From contig WRKD01000215.1 of NCBI GenBank assembly GCA_009778255.1, forward strand, positions 1 to 22,433: a stretch of DNA of 22,433 nt, read 5' to 3'. Within the stretch, counting starts at the first letter, position 1. Each line of letters begins with the position of its first letter. The stretch comes from Bacillota bacterium (GTDB lineage Bacteria > Bacillota > Dehalobacteriia > UBA4068). Below the pieces are notes generated by a model. It did no database searches. It saw only the letters and a program-made list of their open reading frames with translations, and had not been told where the DNA came from. The position numbers and the translations under genes were made by a program. Positions 1 through 6,311 of the stretch are shown here, one piece after another.

Positions 1-201
1 TATAACCACCTGGCGTTTGTTCTCGCGAATATCGCCGGTATCGTCGAACTGGGTGGTTATTGCATGCCAGTCGGCAGTGAAAAAATAAGCTTCATAATTC
101 TTACTTAAAGCTATCCAGTTTTCTAGTACACTGTAATGCCCCAAATGCAGGCGCCCGGTTGGCCGCATCCCGCTTAAAACGCATTCTTTTTTATTTTCCA
201 T
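1..201 (-). CDS. trpS: tryptophanyl-tRNA synthetase, N-terminal part (cut by window edge)
   Basis: Charges tRNA(Trp) with tryptophan in the cytoplasm. Only the first 67 codons are present; the gene runs off the left edge. The translation begins MENKKECVLSGMRPTGRLHL and carries the class I synthetase signature as H-L-G-H at residues 19-22, followed by the Y-S-V-L-E-N-W and F-F-T-A-D-W-H-A stretches typical of bacterial TrpRS. The ATG at 201 is preceded by an AAAGGA ribosome binding site. The gene lies 24 bases behind the M50 protease gene on the same strand, so the two are probably cotranscribed from the promoter near 945-973. No T-box-like leader is possible in so short a gap. Identification is firm from the N-terminal motifs although the rest cannot be seen. 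Confidence 0.95.
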   Translation of the reverse strand, partial: MENKKECVLSGMRPTGRLHLGHYSVLENWIALSKNYEAYFFTADWHAITTQFDDTGDIRENKRQVVI

Positions 202-225
202 ACAATATCCTTTCTGGCTAGAATT

Positions 226-909
226 TTATATGCCAAACAGCTTTAGTAATAAAGCAAAAACACCATAAACCAAGCTCATTAAAGCGTTGTATGAAGCATT
301 AACTAAAGGCGAGATGACCATAGAAAACAAACCCAGGTACATGGCAATAACAAGAATAAGAAAACCATAACGTTCCAAAGCAAAAACAATATTCATATAA
401 CGTTCCGGCAATAAACCGGCCAATATTTTCGAACCGTCTAATGGCGGTATGGGTATAAGATTGAATATGGCTAAAACTAAATTGATATAAATCAAAAAAT
501 CCAAAAAGCGTATAACCCACATCCCTATTGCGCCGCTATTGGGCATAAAGCTAAAAAACACCAGCAAAGACACACAAAGCAGCGCCGCAACTACCAGTGC
601 CTGCAAAATATTACTTAAAGGACCGGCCCAAGAAACCCACATAATTTTTTTAGCACGATTCCCCTGAAAATAATAAGGATTCACCGGTACCGGTTTAGCC
701 CAGCCAAAACCTAAAAAGATCAAGGCCAAGGTACCAACTATATCTAAATGACGCAAAGGATTAAAACTAAGGCGCCCCGCATCTTTTGCCGTAGGGTCGC
801 CAAAAGCATAAGCTACACGTCCATGTGCATATTCATGTATCGTTAAAGCCAGTATAATTGCGGGTAATCTATAAATAAGAGATTCTAAATCCAGGTTGAA
901 CGCGTTCAA
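226..909 (-). CDS. site-2 protease family (M50) membrane metalloprotease
   Basis: Predicted intramembrane zinc metalloprotease of the small, rhomboid-sized M50 branch that lacks PDZ domains. About 227 residues, mostly hydrophobic with several membrane segments. The zinc motif H-E-Y-A-H is at residues 25-29 inside the first membrane helix, and the second M50 signature, N-L-I-P-I-P-P-L-D-G, is at about 150-159, supplying the third zinc ligand (Asp). I chose the TTG at 909 because a GGAGG lies eight bases upstream (918-922); the frame stays open to a TTG at 924, but that one overlaps the ribosome binding site. It is the first gene of a likely two-gene operon with trpS, an arrangement I take as conserved housekeeping rather than a regulated stress pair. 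The substrate is unknown; no anti-sigma factor is nearby. Confidence 0.9.
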   Translation of the reverse strand: MNAFNLDLESLIYRLPAIILALTIHEYAHGRVAYAFGDPTAKDAGRLSFNPLRHLDIVGTLALIFLGFGWAKPVPVNPYYFQGNRAKKIMWVSWAGPLSNILQALVVAALLCVSLLVFFSFMPNSGAIGMWVIRFLDFLIYINLVLAIFNLIPIPPLDGSKILAGLLPERYMNIVFALERYGFLILVIAMYLGLFSMVISPLVNASYNALMSLVYGVFALLLKLFGI

Positions 910-944
910 ATTAATATCCTCCAATCATTTTTACCATGCAATTT

Positions 945-973
945 ATTATAGCAACTTTATATAGCCTTTTCAA
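945..973 (-). promoter_or_regulatory. sigma-A-type promoter for the M50 protease-trpS operon
   Basis: On the minus strand, TTGAAA (968-973) and TATAAT (945-950) are separated by exactly 17 bases. The predicted start of transcription is about 25-30 bases before the GGAGG and TTG start of the protease gene. The -10 hexamer is a perfect consensus. Seen directly; activity is inferred. Confidence 0.75.
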
Positions 974-1123
974 GATAAATAGTGCGGTAAGGTTTCCCAG
1001 GTTCCTGGCAGATTTCTTTTTTTTCTTAATCTTATCTTTTTACAAAATTAAGGCTTTTCATCTTGCCAACAATATGTTATTATGATGTCATAAAGCGACT
1101 ATTTTTGAAGGGTGGTATATTTA

Positions 1124-2038
1124 ATGCGATTGTTGACCAGATCTGATTTCGACGGGTTGGCATGTGCGGCTTTACTTAAAGAATTAGGTATTATCGACAA
1201 CTGGAAATTTGTCCACCCTAAGGATATACAAGATGGATTAATAGAAGTTAATGAAAATGATGTATTAGCCAATATACCTTTTGCCCCCGGATGCAAAATG
1301 TGGTTTGACCATCATAGCAGTGAAATAGAGCGCTTAAAAGAAGTCTGCGAGTTTGAAGGAGATACCTATCCGGCAGACAGCACTGCGCGCGTCATTTACA
1401 CTTATTTTAAATGCCATAACCGGCTTCCGCATATGGAGCCCATGGTAGAAGCGGTAGATAAAGTTGATTCAGCCAGATTATCCATAGAAGAAATCCTTAA
1501 TCCTACCGGCTGGATTTTACTGGGCTTTATTATGGATCCCCGTACAGGTTTGGGGCGTTTTCGCAATTTTCGCATTAGCAATTACGAATTGATGGGGCAC
1601 TTAATAGATGCCTGCCGTAGCCAAAGCATAGAGGGTATTTTAGCAAACCCCGATGTTAAAGAGCGGTCGGAGCTTTATTTTGAACAAGATGCGCTTTTTC
1701 GCGAGATGTTGAAAAAATATACTACCATAGACCAAAATGTTATTATAACAGACCTGCGCGGTGTAGAAACCATTAATGCCGGCAACCGCTTTTTAGTATA
1801 TAGCCTCTTCCCGGAACAAAATATTTCTTTATGGATAATTGATGGGCGCGCTAAACAAAACTGCCCCATAGCTATGGGGCATAGCGTGATCAACCGTACT
1901 TCCAAAACAGATGTGGGCAGCCTTTTGCTTACCTATGGCGGTGGCGGGCACCGTAAAGTTGGTACTTGCCAAGTTCCTTATGAAGAAGCTAAACGTGTAA
2001 TAAGCGAACTGATCGCTAAACTTAAAGAAGACGGATAA
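1124..2038 (+). CDS. DHH-family phosphoesterase
   Basis: Predicted cytoplasmic metal-dependent phosphoesterase of the DHH/DHHA1 superfamily (which includes NrnA-type oligoribonucleases, exopolyphosphatases and c-di-AMP phosphodiesterases). About 304 residues. The N-terminal DHH domain shows R-S-D-F-D-G at 6-11 (a variant of the usual D-H-D-x-D motif, with the His replaced) and the name-giving F-D-H-H-S-S-E at 61-67. The C-terminal DHHA1 glycine-rich motif G-G-G-G-H-R-K-V-G is at about 272-280. Start: the ATG at 1124 follows AAGGGTGG by eight bases; an in-frame GTG at 1112 overlaps that site and is less likely. It is divergent from the protease gene and is followed by a strong terminator, so it is probably a single-gene unit. 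Such proteins are often labelled exopolyphosphatase, but substrate cannot be assigned from sequence. Confidence 0.85.
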   Translation: MRLLTRSDFDGLACAALLKELGIIDNWKFVHPKDIQDGLIEVNENDVLANIPFAPGCKMWFDHHSSEIERLKEVCEFEGDTYPADSTARVIYTYFKCHNRLPHMEPMVEAVDKVDSARLSIEEILNPTGWILLGFIMDPRTGLGRFRNFRISNYELMGHLIDACRSQSIEGILANPDVKERSELYFEQDALFREMLKKYTTIDQNVIITDLRGVETINAGNRFLVYSLFPEQNISLWIIDGRAKQNCPIAMGHSVINRTSKTDVGSLLLTYGGGGHRKVGTCQVPYEEAKRVISELIAKLKEDG

Positions 2039-2098
2039 TGCAGATACATATAAAAGTCTGCTTCGTTTTATCATTTATTTATTGCAAAACAATATGAG

Positions 2099-2138
2099 AC
2101 TTTTGTTTGTTTAGCAATAAACAAACAAAAGTTTTTTT
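2099..2138 (+). terminator. rho-independent terminator after the DHH gene
   Basis: A perfect 15-base inverted repeat (arms 2099-2113 and 2118-2132) with loop GCAA is followed by a run of T (2132-2138). The stem is rich in A/T and nearly symmetric (A-run before, T-run after), so it could work in either direction. It separates the DHH gene from the OadB-like gene. Confidence 0.85.
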
Positions 2139-2167
2139 GCACCATTTTGCTATGCGGAGGTTTGGCA

Positions 2168-3304
2168 GTGGGAGTACTATTCGAGGGCTTTTTCAATTTA
2201 AACTGGCAATCCTTTATTATGTATGGCATAGGCGGTTTACTCATTTTTTTAGCCATAAAAAAAGATTACGAACCCATGCTGCTGTTGCCTATTGGTTTTG
2301 GGGCTATTTTGGTTAATCTGCCGCTCTCGGCAGTATGGGAATATCAGGGCTTTGCGGGGATTTTGCAAATATTCTATAACAGCGGCATTCTTACAGAAGT
2401 TTTCCCCTTACTGATCTTCATAGCTGTAGGCGCAATGATAGATTTTTCGCCGCTTTTAAAAAACCCCCGAATGATCTTTTTGGGCGCAGCGGCGCAGTTT
2501 GGAATATTTGCCACCATCGTAACGGTAGTACTGATCGGCAAAATTTTTCCAATCTTGGGCATAGATTTAAAAAGCGCGGCTGCCATTAGTATAATTGGCG
2601 CTGCGGACGGGCCAACATCTATATTTGTAGCCGCCAAGTTCGCACCACATTTGCTGGGGCCGATTTCGGTAGCGGCCTACTCTTATATGGCCTTGGTCCC
2701 CATCATTCAGCCGCCCATTATAAAACTGCTTACCAGCAAACAAGAGCGGCTGATACGCATGGAATATTCAGATAAATATATTTCAAAAACAACATTGATA
2801 CTCTTTCCTATAATAGTAACCGTAATCTCCGGCATATTAGCCCCCATCTGCGTGCCTTTGGTAGGGCTTTTAATGTTCGGCAACTTAGTTCGGGAAAGCG
2901 GCGTGATGGAAAGATTATCCAAAGCCGCCCAAAATGAGCTGGCCAGCCTGGTAACACTATTGCTGGGTATAACCATAGGTTCAACTATGCGTTATGAGCA
3001 ATTCCTGCAGCCCTTGACCCTACTCATATTGCTGCTGGGCTTAGCCGCTTTTGTTTTCGATACGGCAGGCGGGGTGCTATTTGTTAAGCTTTTGAACCTT
3101 TTTACCAAAGATAAAATCAACCCCATGGTAGGCGCGGCTGGCATATCCGCTTTTCCTATGTCGGCCCGTACTATACAAAAAATGGGAGTAAGCGAAGACC
3201 CGCAAAACTTTCTGCTCATGTCGGCTGTTTCTGCTAATGTAGCAGGACAAGTAGCGTCCGCCATAGCCGGCGGTATAGTGCTAGCTTTAGTAGGTTCACT
3301 CTAA
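2168..3304 (+). CDS. sodium-translocating decarboxylase subunit beta (OadB/MmdB/GcdB family)
   Basis: Integral membrane subunit that couples decarboxylation of carboxybiotin to sodium export in oxaloacetate, methylmalonyl-CoA or glutaconyl-CoA decarboxylases. About 378 residues, almost wholly hydrophobic. Family landmarks are the N-terminal A-I-K-K-D-Y-E-P-M-L-L-L-P-I-G-F-G-A stretch, G-A-A-D-G-P-T-S at about 144-151 with the functionally important Asp, and a C-terminal region rich in small residues. I chose the GTG at 2168 because a GCGGAGG sits seven bases upstream; the open frame extends to a TTG at 2147 that has no such site. It is followed by a tiny OadG-like gene and mntP. No alpha (carboxyltransferase) or biotin carrier gene is in the window, so the complex and its substrate cannot be decided; the partner subunits would have to be elsewhere. 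Confidence 0.9.
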   Translation: MGVLFEGFFNLNWQSFIMYGIGGLLIFLAIKKDYEPMLLLPIGFGAILVNLPLSAVWEYQGFAGILQIFYNSGILTEVFPLLIFIAVGAMIDFSPLLKNPRMIFLGAAAQFGIFATIVTVVLIGKIFPILGIDLKSAAAISIIGAADGPTSIFVAAKFAPHLLGPISVAAYSYMALVPIIQPPIIKLLTSKQERLIRMEYSDKYISKTTLILFPIIVTVISGILAPICVPLVGLLMFGNLVRESGVMERLSKAAQNELASLVTLLLGITIGSTMRYEQFLQPLTLLILLLGLAAFVFDTAGGVLFVKLLNLFTKDKINPMVGAAGISAFPMSARTIQKMGVSEDPQNFLLMSAVSANVAGQVASAIAGGIVLALVGSL

Positions 3305-3332
3305 AGTTAATAGTTATAATGCGAGGTAGTAA

Positions 3333-3470
3333 ATGATTGAAAACACAGTTATGCAATCCCTGCATATAATGTTGTATGGCCTGATAGGTGTGTTTGCGGC
3401 TCTGACGGTGATTTATGCCGCCATACGGATCGTGGTCAAGGTATTTCCGAACGACCATGAGTCTGTTTGA
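3333..3470 (+). CDS. small OadG-like membrane protein (45 aa)
   Basis: Too short for most gene finders. It encodes MIENTVMQSLHIMLYGLIGV and continues to 45 residues, with one membrane segment (about residues 11-37) followed by a short tail ending in K-V-F-P-N-D-H-E-S-V. Its position directly after the beta subunit, its single N-terminal membrane helix and the basic stop-transfer residues match OadG-related small subunits, which anchor and assemble the sodium-pump decarboxylase. The ATG at 3333 is preceded by a GCGAGGTAG ribosome binding site, and the last 14 bases overlap the start of mntP. It lacks the proline/alanine-rich, His-tailed cytoplasmic region of classical OadG. Family assignment rests on context and topology rather than on strong sequence motifs. 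Confidence 0.75.
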   Translation: MIENTVMQSLHIMLYGLIGVFAALTVIYAAIRIVVKVFPNDHESV

Positions 3471-4020
3471 ACTCTTTTTGCTGGCTATAGCGCTTTCTAT
3501 AGACGCTTTTGCCGTGTCGGTGTGCGCCGGACTTGGCATGCCGCGGGTAACGCTGAAAAAAGCCCTCATACCCGGCTTATACTTTGGCTCTCTTCAGGCT
3601 ATTATGCCCCTTGTCGGCTATCTGGTGGCTCGGCAGTTTGCCGCTAAGATCATCGCTTATGATCACTGGGTCGCTTTTGGGTTACTCACTTTTTTAGGCG
3701 GCAAGATGGTTTGGGATAGTTTCAAAAAAGAGAGTTATCAGGATAAGGAAGCCTCACTCAGCCCAAAACAAATGCTGCCTTTGGCTGTCGCAACCAGCAT
3801 AGACGCGCTGGCTGTAGGCGTATCCTTCGCTTTTCTTCAGGTAAATATCCTACCGGCGGTATGCTTTATCGGCCTCACCACATTTAGCCTATCTGTACTG
3901 GGCGTAAATATCGGCCATGCCTTTGGCGTAAAATTCAAAGCCAAGGCGGAACTCGTCGGCGGGCTCATCTTAGCGCTGATAGGGCTAAAAATTCTGCTTG
4001 AGCACTTGGGCATGATATGA
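3457..4020 (+). CDS. mntP: manganese efflux protein MntP
   Basis: Putative Mn(II) exporter of the cytoplasmic membrane, 187 residues, the normal length, with six predicted membrane helices in two homologous halves. Each half carries the family motif: S-I-D-A-F-A-V-S with Asp16 and S-I-D-A-L-A-V-G with Asp116; the equivalent aspartates are needed for Mn export in E. coli MntP. I chose the ATG at 3457, giving the usual M-S-L-F-E-L N-terminus; the frame is open further upstream but that part lies inside the OadG-like gene. The 14-base overlap with that gene and the weak ribosome binding site suggest translational coupling. No yybP-ykoY (Mn) riboswitch is possible immediately upstream, and I see none before the OadB-like gene, so Mn control at this locus is not evident. 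Confidence 0.95.
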   Translation: MSLFELFLLAIALSIDAFAVSVCAGLGMPRVTLKKALIPGLYFGSLQAIMPLVGYLVARQFAAKIIAYDHWVAFGLLTFLGGKMVWDSFKKESYQDKEASLSPKQMLPLAVATSIDALAVGVSFAFLQVNILPAVCFIGLTTFSLSVLGVNIGHAFGVKFKAKAELVGGLILALIGLKILLEHLGMI

Positions 4021-4051
4021 TGACCGCCCTATGTGATGAGATGAGATGAGA

Positions 4052-5278
4052 TTAAATTAGATTGCCTGGGATAAAGCAGTTTTTTGAATCGATCGGTATA
4101 ACTTCTTCGCACATACATATAATACCGCCACAGCCCTGCTCTAGTGATGCTTTATCCAGCAAACTGAATTTCTTGACTTCGCGATTATTAGGATTCGCGG
4201 ATTTTTTGATTTCTAAGGGGTGGATAGAGCCCAACACTTCGATAAATAAATCTATTTCCTTGGCGTTGGCATCCCGGTAATAGGTCATATTTGCTGTGTT
4301 TTGGGAATAGGCATAGCTTTTCAGCAATTCCCCAACCACAAAATTTTCAAAGTAATGACCACTGGCGGCTCCGTTCATGAGGGTGTCTCGCGTTAACCAC
4401 ATAGATAAATGAGCTGCTAAACCGGTGTCATAAAAATATAACTTAGGCGTTTTTGCCAGCCGCTTTAGCGCTTTGCTTGAGAATGGCTTTAGCAGATAAA
4501 CTATTCCCATTCCCTCCAAAAGCCCAAGCCATTCTTTTGCCGTAGGCTGCGTAATTTCCGCCGCGTCCGCAAGTGTTTTATAATTAACTTGTTGCGATAT
4601 AAGAGCCGCGCAAGCTATCAGAAATTTTGAAAAGCGCAATGTATCCGCAATACCGCCTAATTCCGCCACATCACGCATGAGATACGTGGTTATATAAGCA
4701 TTGAAGTACTCTAATCTCTGCTCGGCGTCTGCATGTAGAATTTGCGGCATACCGCCGCGCCAAATATGCTCAAAAACGCGGATCACATCATTTTTGGGGG
4801 TCAGAGATTGTCGCGCCTGCAAACATGGCAGGGAAAAATCTAAATCACCCTCGAAAAAAATCCCCTGTTTTTCATTATAAGATAAGCTATATAGTGCCAA
4901 TATGCCGATTCTGCCCGCAAGTGTTTCACAGATATTTTTCATCAGGCTGAAATGCTGTGAACCTGTTAGCCAAAACAAGCCGGCTTCTTCGCTTTCATCG
5001 CAGATAATTTTGATCTGGCTGAATAGTTCTGGGGCATACTGTACCTCGTCTATAATAATGGGCGGTTTATAGGTTTGAAAGAACAAAACGGGATCGTATT
5101 TTGCTAAATTCCGCGCCAAGAGGTTATCTAAAGTAACATAATTTCTATTCTGGCCTTCAGCCAAATGCCTGAGCATAGTGGTTTTGCCCACTTGCCTTGC
5201 GCCGGTAACAAGGACGGCTTTAAAAAATCCGCTCATATGGGTAAATTTGCGCTCCAAACTACGACAAATATATTCCAT
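4052..5278 (-). CDS. AAA-type ATPase with DUF4143 domain
   Basis: P-loop ATPase of the common AAA_14/DUF4143 family, about 408 residues. Walker A is G-A-R-Q-V-G-K-T-T at 26-34; Walker B is P-I-I-I-D-E-V-Q at about 73-80, followed by the L-T-G-S-Q sensor. The second half (about 200-400) matches the DUF4143 layout: a winged-helix-like part containing I-T-Q-P-T-A-K-E-W, then a restriction-endonuclease-like part with E-I-D-L-F-I-E-V and H-P-L-E-I-K-K, which retains D, E and K residues of a PD-(D/E)XK-like core. Start ATG at 5278 has a GGAGG a few bases upstream. It is a single gene on the opposite strand to its neighbours, convergent with mntP and divergent from purE, and behaves like an accessory gene. 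The role of the family is not established. Confidence 0.9.
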   Translation of the reverse strand: MEYICRSLERKFTHMSGFFKAVLVTGARQVGKTTMLRHLAEGQNRNYVTLDNLLARNLAKYDPVLFFQTYKPPIIIDEVQYAPELFSQIKIICDESEEAGLFWLTGSQHFSLMKNICETLAGRIGILALYSLSYNEKQGIFFEGDLDFSLPCLQARQSLTPKNDVIRVFEHIWRGGMPQILHADAEQRLEYFNAYITTYLMRDVAELGGIADTLRFSKFLIACAALISQQVNYKTLADAAEITQPTAKEWLGLLEGMGIVYLLKPFSSKALKRLAKTPKLYFYDTGLAAHLSMWLTRDTLMNGAASGHYFENFVVGELLKSYAYSQNTANMTYYRDANAKEIDLFIEVLGSIHPLEIKKSANPNNREVKKFSLLDKASLEQGCGGIICMCEEVIPIDSKNCFIPGNLI

Positions 5279-5330
5279 AACACAACCTCCAATACGGGTA
5301 AGCCCATATTCGCAATGTTATAGGTGAATA

Positions 5331-5370
5331 ATTTAGGATAATATAAAGTGTATTTTATTTTATCCTAAAT
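5331..5370. promoter_or_regulatory. perfect 11-bp inverted repeat upstream of the DUF4143 ATPase
   Basis: ATTTAGGATAA (5331-5341) is repeated in inverted form as TTATCCTAAAT (5360-5370) with an 18-base A/T-rich gap. It lies 53-92 bases upstream of the ATPase start, where a minus-strand promoter is expected, and has TATATT-like hexamers between the arms. It may be an operator; no T-run follows, so a terminator is unlikely. Function is inferred from position only. Confidence 0.5.
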
Positions 5371-5484
5371 ATTTTAATATGTCAAGAGCTTTTGTAGTGC
5401 CAGGCTATTGACTGCACTAACCGTTTCAATAGCAAGACCGAGCCCAGCGCCGGTTTTCTTAAGATCATTGATAAAAATTCTTGG

Positions 5485-5514
5485 TTGACTAACCACCATA
5501 TATTGTGGTATGAT
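5485..5514 (+). promoter_or_regulatory. purE operon promoter with palindromic operator in the spacer
   Basis: TTGACT (5485-5490) and TATGAT (5509-5514) are 18 bases apart, a good sigma-A promoter. The spacer is filled by ACCACCATATATTGTGGT (5492-5509), an 18-base palindrome with one mismatched pair. A protein bound there would block RNA polymerase. The same 14-base core recurs at 11451-11464 with one change. No classical Bacillus PurBox pair was recognised. Confidence 0.75.
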
Positions 5515-5615
5515 ATGCAAGTGTTTCATGTTAAGTATCAATATGTTCCAGAGGTGACAGAATTGCTTACAACAAAGCTATTATTTACTACATTTGATAG
5601 GATAAGGTGATAAAA

Positions 5616-6104
5616 ATGAAAAAAACCGCCGTTATTATGGGAAGTATCAGTGATTTAAACGCCGTGCAACCCGCAGTCGACCTCTTGAAGGAATTGTCTA
5701 TACCATTTGAAGCCCATGTCTATTCAGCTCACCGCACTCCTCAGGAAACATCGTCCTTCGCTGCCACTGCCAAGGATAATGGCTTCGGCGTTATCATCGC
5801 CGCGGCAGGCAAGGCTGCTCACTTAGCCGGGGCTATCGCCGCCGCCACCACCTTGCCGGTTATCGGCATACCCATCAAATCCTCCACCTTAGATGGGCTG
5901 GATGCCCTGCTCTCTACAGTACAAATGCCTCAAGGATTACCTGTAGCCACTGTAGCCATAGACGGCTCTTATAACGCGGCTATGCTGGCTGCCCAAATAA
6001 TTGCTGTAGAAGACGTAGAGCTGGCAGGAAAACTGGCGGCCCTGCGCCGTTCGATGAGCGAAAATGTATTGAAAAAAGACGCGGAATTACAGGAAAGGCT
6101 ATAG
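5616..6104 (+). CDS. purE: N5-carboxyaminoimidazole ribonucleotide mutase (PurE, class I)
   Basis: Converts N5-CAIR to CAIR in de novo purine synthesis; class I enzymes normally work with the ATP-dependent carboxylase PurK, which is not in the window. 162 residues, the usual length. Motifs: G-S-I-S-D at 9-13 (phosphate binding), S-A-H-R-T-P at 37-42 with the catalytic His39, and A-A-G-K-A-A-H-L-A-G at 63-72. The ATG at 5616 follows AAGGTGA by six bases; the GTG at 5607 lies within that site. It is the first gene of the pur run and is driven by the promoter at 5485-5514. Its last 21 coding bases are repeated 75 bases downstream as part of a tandem duplication, so a second ghost C-terminus (E-L-Q-K-Q-L-stop) follows the real one. 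Confidence 0.96.
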   Translation: MKKTAVIMGSISDLNAVQPAVDLLKELSIPFEAHVYSAHRTPQETSSFAATAKDNGFGVIIAAAGKAAHLAGAIAAATTLPVIGIPIKSSTLDGLDALLSTVQMPQGLPVATVAIDGSYNAAMLAAQIIAVEDVELAGKLAALRRSMSENVLKKDAELQERL

Positions 6105-6227
6105 TGGGCTGCTGCGCAGCCCAAGTGTTGAGTCTTGAGTTGTGAGTCTTGAGTTGAGGAATTACAGAAACAACTATAGTGGGCTTCTGCGCAGCCCAAG
6201 TGTTGAGTCTTGAGTCTTGAGTTGAGG
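6083..6227 (+). repeat. 75-bp tandem duplication spanning the purE 3' end and a GC-rich hairpin
   Basis: Two copies with a period of 75 bases: 6083-6157 and 6158-about 6227. Each begins with the last codons of purE and its TAG (6102-6104 and 6177-6179), then a GC-rich hairpin (copy one GGGCTGC-TGC-GCAGCCC, 6106-6122; copy two 6181-6197, with a mismatch in the stem), then AAGTGTTGAGTCTTGAGT and further TTGAGTC-type units. No T-run follows, so these hairpins are more likely RNA-processing, attenuation or mobile-repeat structures than terminators. The copies differ at several places, so the duplication is not recent. Confidence 0.85.
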
Positions 6228-6230
6228 TGT

Positions 6231-6249
6231 GTTTTCGCGACGCGAAAAC
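6231..6249. repeat. 19-bp palindromic mini-repeat, copy 1
   Basis: GTTTTCGC-GAC-GCGAAAAC: eight-base arms and a three-base centre, just before purF. An element with the same arms and a different centre lies before purM (7760-7778). Confidence 0.75.
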
Positions 6250-6311
6250 GATAAAGCTCAAAAAAGATACAACCTATTTCGGTTGAAAGAACGTTTTTGG
6301 GGGAACAGGAA

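Larger units (their letters stand above)
5279..5615. other. intergenic region between the DUF4143 ATPase and purE
   Basis: About 337 bases with no convincing gene. It holds the ribosome binding site of the ATPase (minus strand, 5286-5290), an 11-base inverted repeat (5331-5370), a second weaker 7-base inverted repeat (GCTATTG/CAATAGC, about 5403-5434), the purE promoter (5485-5514) and an untranslated leader of roughly 95 bases. I looked for a purine riboswitch in the leader and see neither the conserved guanine-aptamer core nor a terminator. Confidence 0.7.

Noticed and set aside
3234..3569. 111-codon minus-strand ORF across the OadB/OadG/MntP junction
   Set aside because: It is antisense to three recognisable genes and its translation has no family features.
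5528..5557. Short leader-peptide-like ORF (M-L-S-I-N-M-F-Q-R) before purE
   Set aside because: No ribosome binding site, no codon bias towards a regulatory amino acid and no adjoining terminator/antiterminator pair.
5515..5615. Possible purine riboswitch or attenuator in the purE leader
   Set aside because: The leader lacks the conserved guanine-aptamer loop sequences and any terminator hairpin; only the promoter palindrome is convincing.
6106..6197. GC-rich hairpins after purE as rho-independent terminators
   Set aside because: No T-run follows either stem, and purF lies downstream on the same strand without a new clear promoter.
6083..6227. CRISPR-like array in the purE-purF spacer
   Set aside because: Only two adjacent copies that include coding sequence, no unique spacers between repeats, and no cas genes.
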